Shown: piece by piece, positions 1-5,312 of the stretch
Layout of the letters: the number at the start of each line of letters is the position of its first letter
Numbering within the stretch: position 1 is the stretch's first letter
Source of the DNA: Parachlamydiaceae bacterium
GTDB taxonomy: Bacteria; Chlamydiota; Chlamydiia; Chlamydiales; Parachlamydiaceae
Assembly: GCA_013817115.1 (NCBI GenBank)
Contig: JACDDG010000158.1
Span: 1 to 6,104 of the forward strand
Length of the DNA stretch: 6,104 bases
Direction: 5' to 3'
Made by a program: the position numbers and the translations under genes
Notes under the pieces: generated by a model
The model's database searches: none
Seen by the model: only the letters and a program-made list of their open reading frames with translations
Told to the model about the DNA's origin: nothing

Positions 1-33
1 GTTGATGAATGGCTTGCAGAGGCGTTTAGATAA
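1..33 (+). CDS. Possible C-terminal tail of an upstream gene (partial)
   Basis: Reading from the first base gives ten codons, VDEWLAEAFR, then TAA at 31-33. The charged, amphipathic composition looks like a real protein end, but ten residues identify nothing. A second frame (from base 2) stays open to a TAA at 38-40, so the frame choice is not secure. If real, the gene would run towards the end of the minus-strand gene at 224, so the two would be convergent. No product can be named. Confidence 0.25.
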   Translation, partial: VDEWLAEAFR

Positions 34-223
34 TGTATAACCTTAATAAGGAAACTGCTATGGAAGAGAAACAGAATCACTTACAGAGGGGAAATTCGAA
101 GAATTTCTGACACGCCACGTAGATTAAGGCTACAGCAAGACTTATTTTGCGCTACGTTTATTCTCAACATTAGAATGTTGAGCTACATTTTTGCCACCAT
201 TTTAATAAAAAACCCTGTACTTC
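34..223. other. Short spacer between convergent genes
   Basis: These 190 bases hold no convincing gene. A 16-codon ATG frame at 60-110 has AAGGA at 48-52 but is too short and unremarkable to call. The clearest structure is a hairpin at 163-182. On the minus strand, just after the stop of the 709-residue gene, a T-run (the A-run at 207-212) follows only a three-base-pair potential stem, so a terminator for that gene is possible but weak. Confidence 0.5.
163..192 (+). terminator. Weak hairpin plus T-run, candidate terminator
   Basis: CTCAACATT (163-171) and AATGTTGAG (174-182) are perfect inverted copies. In RNA the realistic fold is a seven-pair stem with a six-base loop (TTAGAA). A run of five T occurs at 188-192, but five bases separate it from the stem, and the stem is AT-rich. 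It may end transcription of whatever gene precedes base 34. On the other strand no T-run follows. Confidence 0.3.
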
Positions 224-2353
224 TTAGGCGTCACTGTCCCCGATTATATTGCAAAAACCTCGTTGATAGACGGGCCCTTCTTTACCAATAGGCAAAGTCC
301 CTTTAAAGAAATTGCGGTATACTATCAGAGCTTGCTCTGCAGTTTGAACACAATAAAAGCAATTGCTAATCCATTCAGAACCTTTGATGGTGCCGCTTTT
401 CAAATTACATTGAAAACGAGGTGTAATTTTTTGAGTCCAGTAATCAATATCTCCAAAGAGTAACATTGGATTCGAAGGCACTGATCCGACTTTACGTCGC
501 ACCTCTTCCAAACAAAATTCAAAGTCAGTTCCAATTCCGCCCATTAAAAAGATAGGGAAATCTAGATGAAATTCCGCCTGCCTTTCGACAAGCTTATCAA
601 GACGATAAGTCATTTTAGCGTCTATGAAAGGATTTTGCTTCTGTTCGTTGACAACAGAATTATCCTTAGGACGGAAATCTACGATATTAGCACATGACAA
701 AATCCCAAGCTCCTTAGCAACACGATTCCCCACTTCCATGGCTCCGGGGCCTCCTCCGGTAACCAGAGCAAGCGGAGTATCTTTATTAAGCAATGGATGT
801 GACATTTCTTTACGCATCTCAATTATGCCACTTAAAAGGACATGAAGTTCTTTCTCAAAATTTCCTTCCAACAAATTTGAACCATAGATTCCGAACAATG
901 TAGAGCGCAAAAACTTTTCAATCTGATTTAATGGCACAAATAAACCAGAATCTCGATCGGGTTTTTGCATATACTGTAGTACTTTCCCGGTCCCTTCATC
1001 AATCCAGTAAACGGAAATCGCAAATTTTTCAAGGTCATGTAATAGGGCACGGTCTTCAGAAGAGAAATATTGTCCATAAGCTTGTGAGGGATATTGAAAA
1101 TATATGCCTTTAAGCATGCGTTTTACATGGTCGCTCAAAAGCATTCGTTTCATCAAAGGAGATGGGAAATAGCGAGTCAATAAAACACCTTGGCTTGTGA
1201 TTTGCCCATCGTCGATTGCCTTTAAAAAAGGATAAGAGGGCTGTTGCTCGATGTATCTTTCAACCATTAACCCTTGACGATCGCTGTGTGCGTACCCGGG
1301 GAATTCATGAACTCTTGTTTCGCGAGAGATCCAATCCTCAGGCTTCAAATTAAGTAACTGTTCCCCTTTAACTACGAAGACCGCAGCTCTTTGATCTAAC
1401 GGTAAAGGGGCAGTTTTAATTGCTTTAAACAAGCTGTCTGGGTTTTCCAGTGAGGATTTCAACTGGTCACGATCAGAAAAGAAAACATGTTCTCGATAGG
1501 GTTCTAAAGTATAAAATTCAAGCGGGATATCGGTAAGCTCGCGCTTGCTTTTGCCAAAAAGTTCATAGATATCCCCTGAAGCTGATGTATCAGGCTGCAA
1601 AATTGACGCAGTTGTATGATGATAACCCTGAGCTAACAACTCATCAACAACACGCCCAAAAACAGTTCTGATATGCAAAGGAAGCGTTCTCACAAGTAAA
1701 ATATCATCAGTATCAATGTTTCGAGGTAAATGCGAATCCCACCTTTGGTGCAAACGCAGAAAATCTCTCGTGCGCAATTTTGCCATCAAGGACTTAGCTA
1801 ATGTTGGTATAAAACCATGAATTGATGGCTCATAAGTGAATCGACCGTTCTGCAACGTCAGAAAAGCAATTGTACGCCCATCTATAACATCTAAAATTAA
1901 GTCATTACTACCATGAAGCCCTCCTAAAGAAAGCAAAGGTCGCCCCCACTGGTCTGAGCGGCCGAACATGCGCGAAAGGTAATCCGGATTTCGCACCCGG
2001 CGCCTTTCATCAGCAGCAAAAAGACGACCAATCATTGCGCCGACTTGAATGCAATCTAGCAATTCCACCGCTAATGACCCCAAGCATCTCAGCTGAATTT
2101 TAACTTGGGCACAATGTCTTTTCTGATCAATTTCATACTCTATTCCAACCCCATCAAGACCAATTTGAGCCACTGTGCTTTTAACGTTAAAAAAAACTCG
2201 CTCTAAGGGTATTTCAAATCCAACGAACATCGGAGAGATGTTTTCAATAATTACAATGGCTTCAGCAGTCTTTTCATCAATACGGGTCATCTTTGTTATA
2301 ATTCCGTCTGGAGAAACTAAATCAAAATTTTTAACGTCCAAGTAACTTTCCAT
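224..2353 (-). CDS. 709-aa protein with C-terminal LOG/PpnN-like nucleotide-binding domain (CT387-like)
   Basis: The C-terminal part (about residues 480-690) reads as a Rossmann-type LOG-family domain. It has FGIYGSN (487-493), a phosphate-loop-like GGGPGAME (533-540) and GGIGTDFE (605-612), which matches the family signature PGGxGTxxE including the final Glu. E. coli PpnN, a nucleotide 5'-monophosphate nucleosidase, has the very similar GCGPGAME, so PpnN is the nearer relative by motif than plant-type cytokinin LOG enzymes. R591 is a candidate for the family's active-site Arg. The family Pro is Met604 here. Residues 1-470 contain no domain I recognise, no signal peptide and no clear membrane segment, so the protein is probably cytoplasmic. 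It is much longer than PpnN (about 450 residues). The ATG at 2351-2353 has only a weak upstream GGA. From memory it corresponds to C. trachomatis CT387, next to MYG1 and HIT. Nucleosidase activity is an inference. Confidence 0.85.
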   Translation of the reverse strand: MESYLDVKNFDLVSPDGIITKMTRIDEKTAEAIVIIENISPMFVGFEIPLERVFFNVKSTVAQIGLDGVGIEYEIDQKRHCAQVKIQLRCLGSLAVELLDCIQVGAMIGRLFAADERRRVRNPDYLSRMFGRSDQWGRPLLSLGGLHGSNDLILDVIDGRTIAFLTLQNGRFTYEPSIHGFIPTLAKSLMAKLRTRDFLRLHQRWDSHLPRNIDTDDILLVRTLPLHIRTVFGRVVDELLAQGYHHTTASILQPDTSASGDIYELFGKSKRELTDIPLEFYTLEPYREHVFFSDRDQLKSSLENPDSLFKAIKTAPLPLDQRAAVFVVKGEQLLNLKPEDWISRETRVHEFPGYAHSDRQGLMVERYIEQQPSYPFLKAIDDGQITSQGVLLTRYFPSPLMKRMLLSDHVKRMLKGIYFQYPSQAYGQYFSSEDRALLHDLEKFAISVYWIDEGTGKVLQYMQKPDRDSGLFVPLNQIEKFLRSTLFGIYGSNLLEGNFEKELHVLLSGIIEMRKEMSHPLLNKDTPLALVTGGGPGAMEVGNRVAKELGILSCANIVDFRPKDNSVVNEQKQNPFIDAKMTYRLDKLVERQAEFHLDFPIFLMGGIGTDFEFCLEEVRRKVGSVPSNPMLLFGDIDYWTQKITPRFQCNLKSGTIKGSEWISNCFYCVQTAEQALIVYRNFFKGTLPIGKEGPVYQRGFCNIIGDSDA

Positions 2354-2623
2354 AAACCGTCCAAATAGGATTGACTTTTTATTGACCTTCGCTCTAAATG
2401 TAATTTGCGCTGATAGGGGAATAAATGGAAGCCCATTTTTATGCTTATTTGCTCATTTGAAATCTGAGAAAATTTTAGGCACAATATCATTTGTTGGGTA
2501 AAATGTACACATGAATAAATTGTGGGATTTCTGTAGACAACTTGTGCATAATTTTTAAACCATCTCTTTTTAGCACTGTAAATATTAAAATTTAAGCATG
2601 CAATCAAAGTTAAACAACTTATG

Positions 2624-2652
2624 TAAACACCTGAAAACGATTGACTTATAAA
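2624..2652 (+). promoter_or_regulatory. Candidate sigma70-type promoter for the MYG1-HIT operon
   Basis: TAAACA (2624-2629, four of six consensus bases) and TATAAA (2647-2652, five of six) are separated by exactly 17 bases. The -10 is followed by T and seven C, so the discriminator and start region would be unusually GC-rich. The resulting leader would be about 165 bases long. The call rests on matching to consensus by eye in AT-rich DNA, where chance matches are common. Confidence 0.3.
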
Positions 2653-2729
2653 TCCCCCCCGAGGAAGCGCAATATTACGAGATCAAAAAAATGTTTCTTA
2701 ACAAAGCGAGAAAGACTTGTTCATAACTT

Positions 2730-2735
2730 TATAAT
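2730..2735 (+). promoter_or_regulatory. Consensus -10 hexamer upstream of MYG1
   Basis: This is a perfect TATAAT 89 bases before the chosen MYG1 start. No acceptable -35 hexamer lies 16-19 bases upstream and there is no extended -10 TG, so it would need an activator or may be chance. A start near 2742 would place the near-palindrome at 2763-2779 in the leader. Confidence 0.3.
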
Positions 2736-2762
2736 CCGGCCACAAAAAAAAATAGAAAATTC

Positions 2763-2779
2763 CTTGGGTTAAACCTAAG
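2763..2779 (+). repeat. 17-base near-palindrome in the MYG1 leader
   Basis: CTTGGGTTAAACCTAAG is symmetric about its central A apart from one position pair (G/T). As DNA it resembles an operator half-site pair. As RNA it folds into a six-pair stem (with one G-U) and the loop UUAAA. It lies 46 bases before the MYG1 ATG and close downstream of TATAAT, where a repressor site or leader hairpin would act. No known binding protein is recognised. Confidence 0.35.
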
Positions 2780-2814
2780 CTTATGAGATAATAACGTTTC
2801 ATGCTTCTCCATTT

Positions 2815-2818
2815 AGGA
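2815..2818 (+). promoter_or_regulatory. Ribosome binding site that decides the MYG1 start
   Basis: AGGA lies six bases before the ATG at 2825. The in-frame upstream ATG at 2801 has no purine-rich site at a useful distance, and starting there would add eight residues before the family's usual beginning (a few residues, then RSVGxHDGxFHADE). The start at 2825 is therefore preferred. Confidence 0.65.
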
Positions 2819-2824
2819 TATTAT

Positions 2825-3709
2825 ATGTTATTAATTCACCGCAGTGTTGGAATCCACGATGGCACTTTTCATGCCGATGAAGTTACCGCATGCGCGCTTC
2901 TACATCTTTTTGATCTTATTGACTCAGATAAAATTAGACGTACTCGCGATTCTGATACTTTAAGTCAATGCGAATACGTTTGCGATGTTGGCGGCATTTA
3001 TGATCCAGATAAAAAATTGTTTGATCATCATCAGGCGGAGTATAAAGGAAAATTAAGTAGTGCAGGCATGATTCTACTTTACTTGAAAGATACAGGTCTT
3101 CTTTCTCTCCAAGACTATAACTTTTTTAATAACTCCTTAATTTTGGGAGTTGACGCTCATGATAATGGTGTTGGCCCGCTACTTCCCGGTGTTTGCACAT
3201 ACTCGCAGTTGATTTCAAATTTCACATCCATTAAGTACGATTCTCTTCCAGAGACACAATATCAGGCTTTTATGGAGGCTTTCCATTTTGCCTACAGTCA
3301 TCTATATCGTCTCTGGCAACGACATAAATATGTACAATCTTGCAAGGAAACTGTGCGCGAAGTGATGCAACAAATGCAAGAGTGCCTTGTTTTCGAACAT
3401 TCAATTCCCTGGATGGAAAGTTTCTTTGAGCTAGATGGAGCCAATCACCCTGCAAAATTTCTCATTATGCCCTCAGGAGATCATTGGAAATTGCGAGGAA
3501 TACCTCCTACTTTGCGTCAAAGTATGCAAGTTCGCATTCCCTTACCTGAAGAGTGGGCTGGTCATTTAAATACTGAACTAAAAGAAATTACTAAAATTTC
3601 CGGAGCAATTTTCTGTCACAAAGAGCGCTTTATTTCTGTCTGGAAAACTAAAGAAGATGCGTTAGAAGCGCTAAAAATCGTTTTAAAAATTCAGGAGTCC
3701 ACTTCATGA
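2825..3709 (+). CDS. MYG1/UPF0160-family DHH-like phosphoesterase
   Basis: The 294-residue product matches the MYG1 family along its whole length. Near the N-terminus is HDGTFHADE (residues 11-19), with the metal-binding type His/Asp residues. Next come CDVGG (53-57) and FDHHQ (66-70), the DHH-like signature, then VDAHDNG (109-115). The C-terminus has GAIFCHKERFI followed by WKTKEDAL, in the place where the family has its conserved His-containing end. Human MYG1 is a 3'-5' RNA exonuclease of nucleus and mitochondria; bacterial members are annotated as metal-dependent hydrolases and their substrate is poorly known. No signal or membrane segment is seen, so it is probably cytoplasmic. The stop TGA overlaps the start of the HIT gene (ATGA, 3706-3709), which implies cotranscription and translational coupling. 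From memory this is the counterpart of C. trachomatis CT386. The family call is secure; RNase activity is inferred. Confidence 0.92.
   Translation: MLLIHRSVGIHDGTFHADEVTACALLHLFDLIDSDKIRRTRDSDTLSQCEYVCDVGGIYDPDKKLFDHHQAEYKGKLSSAGMILLYLKDTGLLSLQDYNFFNNSLILGVDAHDNGVGPLLPGVCTYSQLISNFTSIKYDSLPETQYQAFMEAFHFAYSHLYRLWQRHKYVQSCKETVREVMQQMQECLVFEHSIPWMESFFELDGANHPAKFLIMPSGDHWKLRGIPPTLRQSMQVRIPLPEEWAGHLNTELKEITKISGAIFCHKERFISVWKTKEDALEALKIVLKIQESTS
3693..3697 (+). promoter_or_regulatory. Ribosome binding site of the HIT gene, inside MYG1
   Basis: AGGAG lies eight bases before the ATG at 3706 and within the last codons of the MYG1 gene. The HIT gene can therefore be re-initiated by ribosomes finishing MYG1 or entered independently. 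Confidence 0.7.
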
Positions 3710-4041
3710 CAATTTTTGGAAAAATCATTGCTAAAGAGATTCCTGCAGATATCGTTTTTGAAAATGAAAGAATTATTGCTTTTAAAGATATCCACCCGGC
3801 AGCGCCCGTACATCTGTTAATTATGCCCAAAAAAGAAATCATAGACATGCAGTCATTGCAACCTGAAGATTATCCTGTAATAGCAGAAATTGTAGAGGTG
3901 GCTCAACAACTTGCGGTAGAATTTAATATTGCTAATGGCTACAGGTTTTTGACTAATAATGGCCCTCTCGGTGGACAAGTCATCTTCCACTTGCACTTTC
4001 ATTTAATGGGTGGAGGCCAGCTGGGACCGATTAATGCATAA
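3706..4041 (+). CDS. hinT: HIT-family (HinT-type) purine nucleotide hydrolase
   Basis: The 111-residue product is a complete histidine-triad protein of the HINT branch. It begins with IFGKIIAKEIPADIVFE, the usual first strand and helix. It continues with FKDIHPAAPVHLLIMPKK (26-43), which carries the nucleotide-contacting Asp28 and His30. Near the end is the triad HLHFHLM (95-101), where His97 is the expected catalytic nucleophile, after NNGPLGGQ (84-91). Family enzymes hydrolyse adenosine 5'-phosphoramidates and aminoacyl-AMP adducts in the cytoplasm, usually as dimers. The length is close to E. coli HinT (119). The end reads GGGQLG where most HINT proteins have GGRQ, so one Arg is missing; the effect is unknown. 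The gene overlaps MYG1 by four bases and is probably translated with it. From memory it is the counterpart of C. trachomatis CT385. Confidence 0.93.
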   Translation: MTIFGKIIAKEIPADIVFENERIIAFKDIHPAAPVHLLIMPKKEIIDMQSLQPEDYPVIAEIVEVAQQLAVEFNIANGYRFLTNNGPLGGQVIFHLHFHLMGGGQLGPINA

Positions 4042-4123
4042 AGAGTTAAAATTGTAATTCAACTAAGAAAATTTAATAAAATAGTTATTATACAGTATTA
4101 AATTTTAAAAACTTTACTCTTTA
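4039..4123. repeat. Nested AT-rich inverted repeat after the HIT gene
   Basis: The outer arms TAAAGAGT (4039-4046) and ACTCTTTA (4116-4123) are perfect complements. The left arm begins with the HIT stop codon. Inside, AAAATTTAATA (4068-4078) and TATTAAATTTT (4096-4106) form a perfect 11-pair stem around a 17-base loop. All inner pairs are A-T and there is no trailing T-run, so it is not a standard intrinsic terminator. It could still stabilise the mRNA 3' end. Chance cannot be excluded in DNA this AT-rich. Confidence 0.4.
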
Positions 4124-4304
4124 AAACTTATCACCTCGCAAATCTCTCTTCATTTTTTCACTTAATTTAATTACTTCATAATATTTTTTTTAACCAGACA
4201 TGCATTAACTCCTATTCTCTATTCAAAAAACTTATTAAGTATTTTCTGCTTTCTTTATAAATAAATACAGTGTAACAAAAGAATTATACACTTGGAGGTG
4301 AAAA
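4042..4304. other. AT-rich spacer before the methyltransferase gene
   Basis: Apart from the nested inverted repeat at its start and the ribosome binding site at its end, this 263-base stretch shows no gene. TATAAA at 4256-4261 is a possible -10 for the next gene, but the best -35 at the right distance (TTATTA, 4232-4237) matches only half of the consensus. Confidence 0.5.
4294..4300 (+). promoter_or_regulatory. Strong ribosome binding site, sets the 4305 start
   Basis: GGAGGTG is a near-complete Shine-Dalgarno sequence with its GGAGG core six bases before the ATG at 4305. It is the strongest such site in the window and fixes this start. Confidence 0.85.
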
Positions 4305-4946
4305 ATGCCTTTATTTTTAGATAATTTAGACAGTAATTTTTCAGATTTATTATGTAAATATACCTGTTGGATTTTTAGTTATAATCAGGCAAGCCGCCTA
4401 CTATGGCTATCAATATTATGGTTCGTTTTGGAATTTGTTACGCGAATAATCGCACGCTATAATGGAGCTCCCACTTCCAGTGCTAAGACAAAAGATCGTG
4501 GCTCTTGGTTATTGGTTGCTCTTTCCAGTATTGTGCTTTTTGGGGTGATTTCTTTTTACCTCGGTGTCGCTCGTGACCTTCCGGATTATTTATTTCCTGT
4601 GGGAATAGTCCTAATGTTGCTTGGGTATGCCTTAAGAATATGGGCAGTTATCACACTTGGAAAATTCTTTACAATGAAAGTGATGATATTTTTAAATCAT
4701 CGACTCATCGATACAGGCCCTTATCGATGGCTTCGGCACCCCTCCTATTCCGGTGTCTTTTTAACGGCAATTGGATTCGGGTTAGCTTCGGGTTATTTAC
4801 TTATCTTAATAACTTTTTTAATTATATTGTCAATTGTACTTGGATATCGCATTTTCGTTGAAGAAAAAGCTCTGAGAGAACAATTCGGCAAGGATTGGGC
4901 TGAATATTCAGCCAAAAGATGGAGAATATTGCCATGGGTTATATAA
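4305..4946 (+). CDS. ICMT/PEMT-like integral membrane methyltransferase family protein
   Basis: The 213-residue product is a multi-pass membrane protein. Hydrophobic segments lie at about residues 31-49, 67-86, 96-118 and 150-182, the last long enough to be a helical hairpin. Conserved motifs are at the C-terminal half, as usual for isoprenylcysteine carboxyl methyltransferase and phospholipid methyltransferase relatives. GPYRWLRHPSY (138-148) is the family's G-Y-R-RHP signature that binds S-adenosylmethionine. It is followed by SGYL near the next helix and EEKALREQFGKDWAEY (186-201), the conserved Glu-rich cytoplasmic end. Bacterial members methylate lipids, isoprenoids or small molecules; true CAAX prenyl-protein substrates are not expected. 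The substrate cannot be told from the sequence. The gene has its own strong ribosome binding site, lies 263 bases after the HIT gene and is convergent with the HEAT-repeat gene, so it is probably a single-gene unit. Confidence 0.85.
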   Translation: MPLFLDNLDSNFSDLLCKYTCWIFSYNQASRLLWLSILWFVLEFVTRIIARYNGAPTSSAKTKDRGSWLLVALSSIVLFGVISFYLGVARDLPDYLFPVGIVLMLLGYALRIWAVITLGKFFTMKVMIFLNHRLIDTGPYRWLRHPSYSGVFLTAIGFGLASGYLLILITFLIILSIVLGYRIFVEEKALREQFGKDWAEYSAKRWRILPWVI

Positions 4947-5023
4947 TTTGATTTAAAAGATGTATTTGCTAGTGCCTGTTTCCTTTGCGTTTCTTTAGAT
5001 AGAATTTTTGGGGGCTTTTTTTA

Positions 5024-5055
5024 ACGCGGAGACGCGGAGACGCAGAGACGCAGAG
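5024..5055 (+). repeat. Four tandem octamers ACGCRGAG (left arm)
   Basis: Two copies of ACGCGGAG are followed by two of ACGCAGAG with no spacer. The block is followed by GAAGGCAAGGGGAAGGC, a second purine-rich mini-repeat of GAAGGC units. Confidence 0.9.
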
Positions 5056-5105
5056 GAAGGCAAGGGGAAGGCAAAATAGTAGGGAGTTGTAAAATTTTTA
5101 TTAAA

Positions 5106-5121
5106 CACAAAGACACAAACA
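5106..5121 (+). repeat. Two tandem octamers CACAAAGA / CACAAACA in the element centre
   Basis: CACAAAGA (5106-5113) is followed directly by CACAAACA (5114-5121), one base different. The unit has the same 8-base period as the arm octamers and resembles them with G and C replaced by A. Confidence 0.5.
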
Positions 5122-5133
5122 ATTTTAAGATTA

Positions 5134-5149
5134 AATCTTTATAAAGATT
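5134..5149. repeat. Perfect 16-base palindrome near the element centre
   Basis: AATCTTTATAAAGATT is its own reverse complement. Its midpoint (5141/5142) is about ten bases from the midpoint of the whole element. The bases around it (AATT with AAGA on the left, TCTT with AATT on the right) continue the symmetry with small gaps, so the element is symmetric at its core as well as in its arms. Confidence 0.7.
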
Positions 5150-5246
5150 CTTTTAATTACAGCTCTTAGTTTATTTACGCTTTTGTATTGAATAAAAATT
5201 TTTACAGCCCCTACTATTTTGCCTTCTCCTACCTTCCCTTGCCTTC

Positions 5247-5278
5247 CTCTGCGTCTCTGCGCCTCCGCGTCTCTGCGT
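5247..5278 (-). repeat. Four tandem octamers (right arm, inverted)
   Basis: Read on the minus strand the units are ACGCAGAG, ACGCGGAG, GCGCAGAG and ACGCAGAG. They mirror the left-arm array with two base differences, so array length is the same in both arms. Confidence 0.9.
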
Positions 5279-5312
5279 TAAAAAAAGCCTCCGAAATCTA
5301 ACTCTTAAAAGT

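Larger units (their letters stand above)
2354..2824. promoter_or_regulatory. Divergent AT-rich intergenic region
   Basis: This 471-base gene-free stretch separates the divergent 709-residue gene and the MYG1-HIT operon, so it should hold promoters for both. It is AT-rich with a run of seven C at 2654-2660. Plus-strand candidates are given separately (2624-2652 and 2730-2735). For the minus gene I found no good -35/-10 pair; the repeated GTCAAT on the minus strand, 11 bases apart within 2370-2387, is the only notable pattern near its start. ACAACTT(G/A)TG occurs twice (2537 and 2614). Short reading frames here look like chance. Confidence 0.6.
5010..5292. mobile_element. MITE-like giant palindrome with long GC-rich inverted arms
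   Basis: The left arm (5010-5102) and the reverse complement of the right arm (5191-5292) align almost throughout. By hand I count only a handful of mismatches over about 93 positions plus one 9-base insertion in the right arm. Both arms start with GGxGGC, seven T and AAC, run through four octamers and a purine-rich block, and end in TTTTTATT. The 88-base centre is AT-rich. No transposase frame is present and no target-site duplication is clear, so a non-autonomous element is the best guess. The alternative is a large structured RNA or a terminator region between convergent genes. The GC-rich arms stand out from the AT-rich surroundings, which suggests that it arrived as a unit. Confidence 0.6.
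4947..5312. other. Convergent intergenic region filled by a palindromic element
   Basis: Of these 366 bases, about 283 (5010-5292) are the giant imperfect palindrome described separately. The left flank holds CTTTGCGT at 4983-4990, seven of eight matches to the complement of the octamer in the element, possibly a remnant. No gene is seen. No classic terminator for either flanking gene is seen, because the seven T at 5016-5022 pair with seven A at 5280-5286 at the base of the stem. Confidence 0.6.

Noticed and set aside
60..110. 16-codon plus-strand frame with AAGGA at 48-52
   Set aside because: The site spacing is good, but 16 residues with no hydrophobic segment or known small-protein pattern are not enough to call a gene.
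2511..2558. 15-codon frame beginning MNKLWDFCRQ in the divergent spacer
   Set aside because: It is very short, has no ribosome binding site and no sign of selection.
2317..2607. 96-codon minus-strand frame overlapping the start of the 709-residue gene
   Set aside because: It overlaps a well-supported gene in another frame, has no family motif or repeated structure, and its composition is that of AT-rich noncoding DNA.
2537..2629. Direct repeat ACAACTT(G/A)TG(C/T)A at 2537 and 2614
   Set aside because: The match is about 11 bases with differences, in AT-rich DNA, with no clear relation to a promoter.
2801..2824. Upstream ATG that would lengthen the MYG1 protein by eight residues
   Set aside because: There is no ribosome binding site before it, while AGGA precedes the ATG at 2825, and family members start close to the RSVGxHDG motif.
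5016..5022. Run of seven T as an intrinsic terminator for the methyltransferase gene
   Set aside because: No GC-rich hairpin precedes it. It lies at the 5' base of the long palindrome and would pair with the A-run at 5280-5286.
5024..5278. Tandem octamer arrays as a CRISPR array
   Set aside because: The units are 8 bases with no unique spacers, there are no cas genes, and the two arrays are inverted copies.
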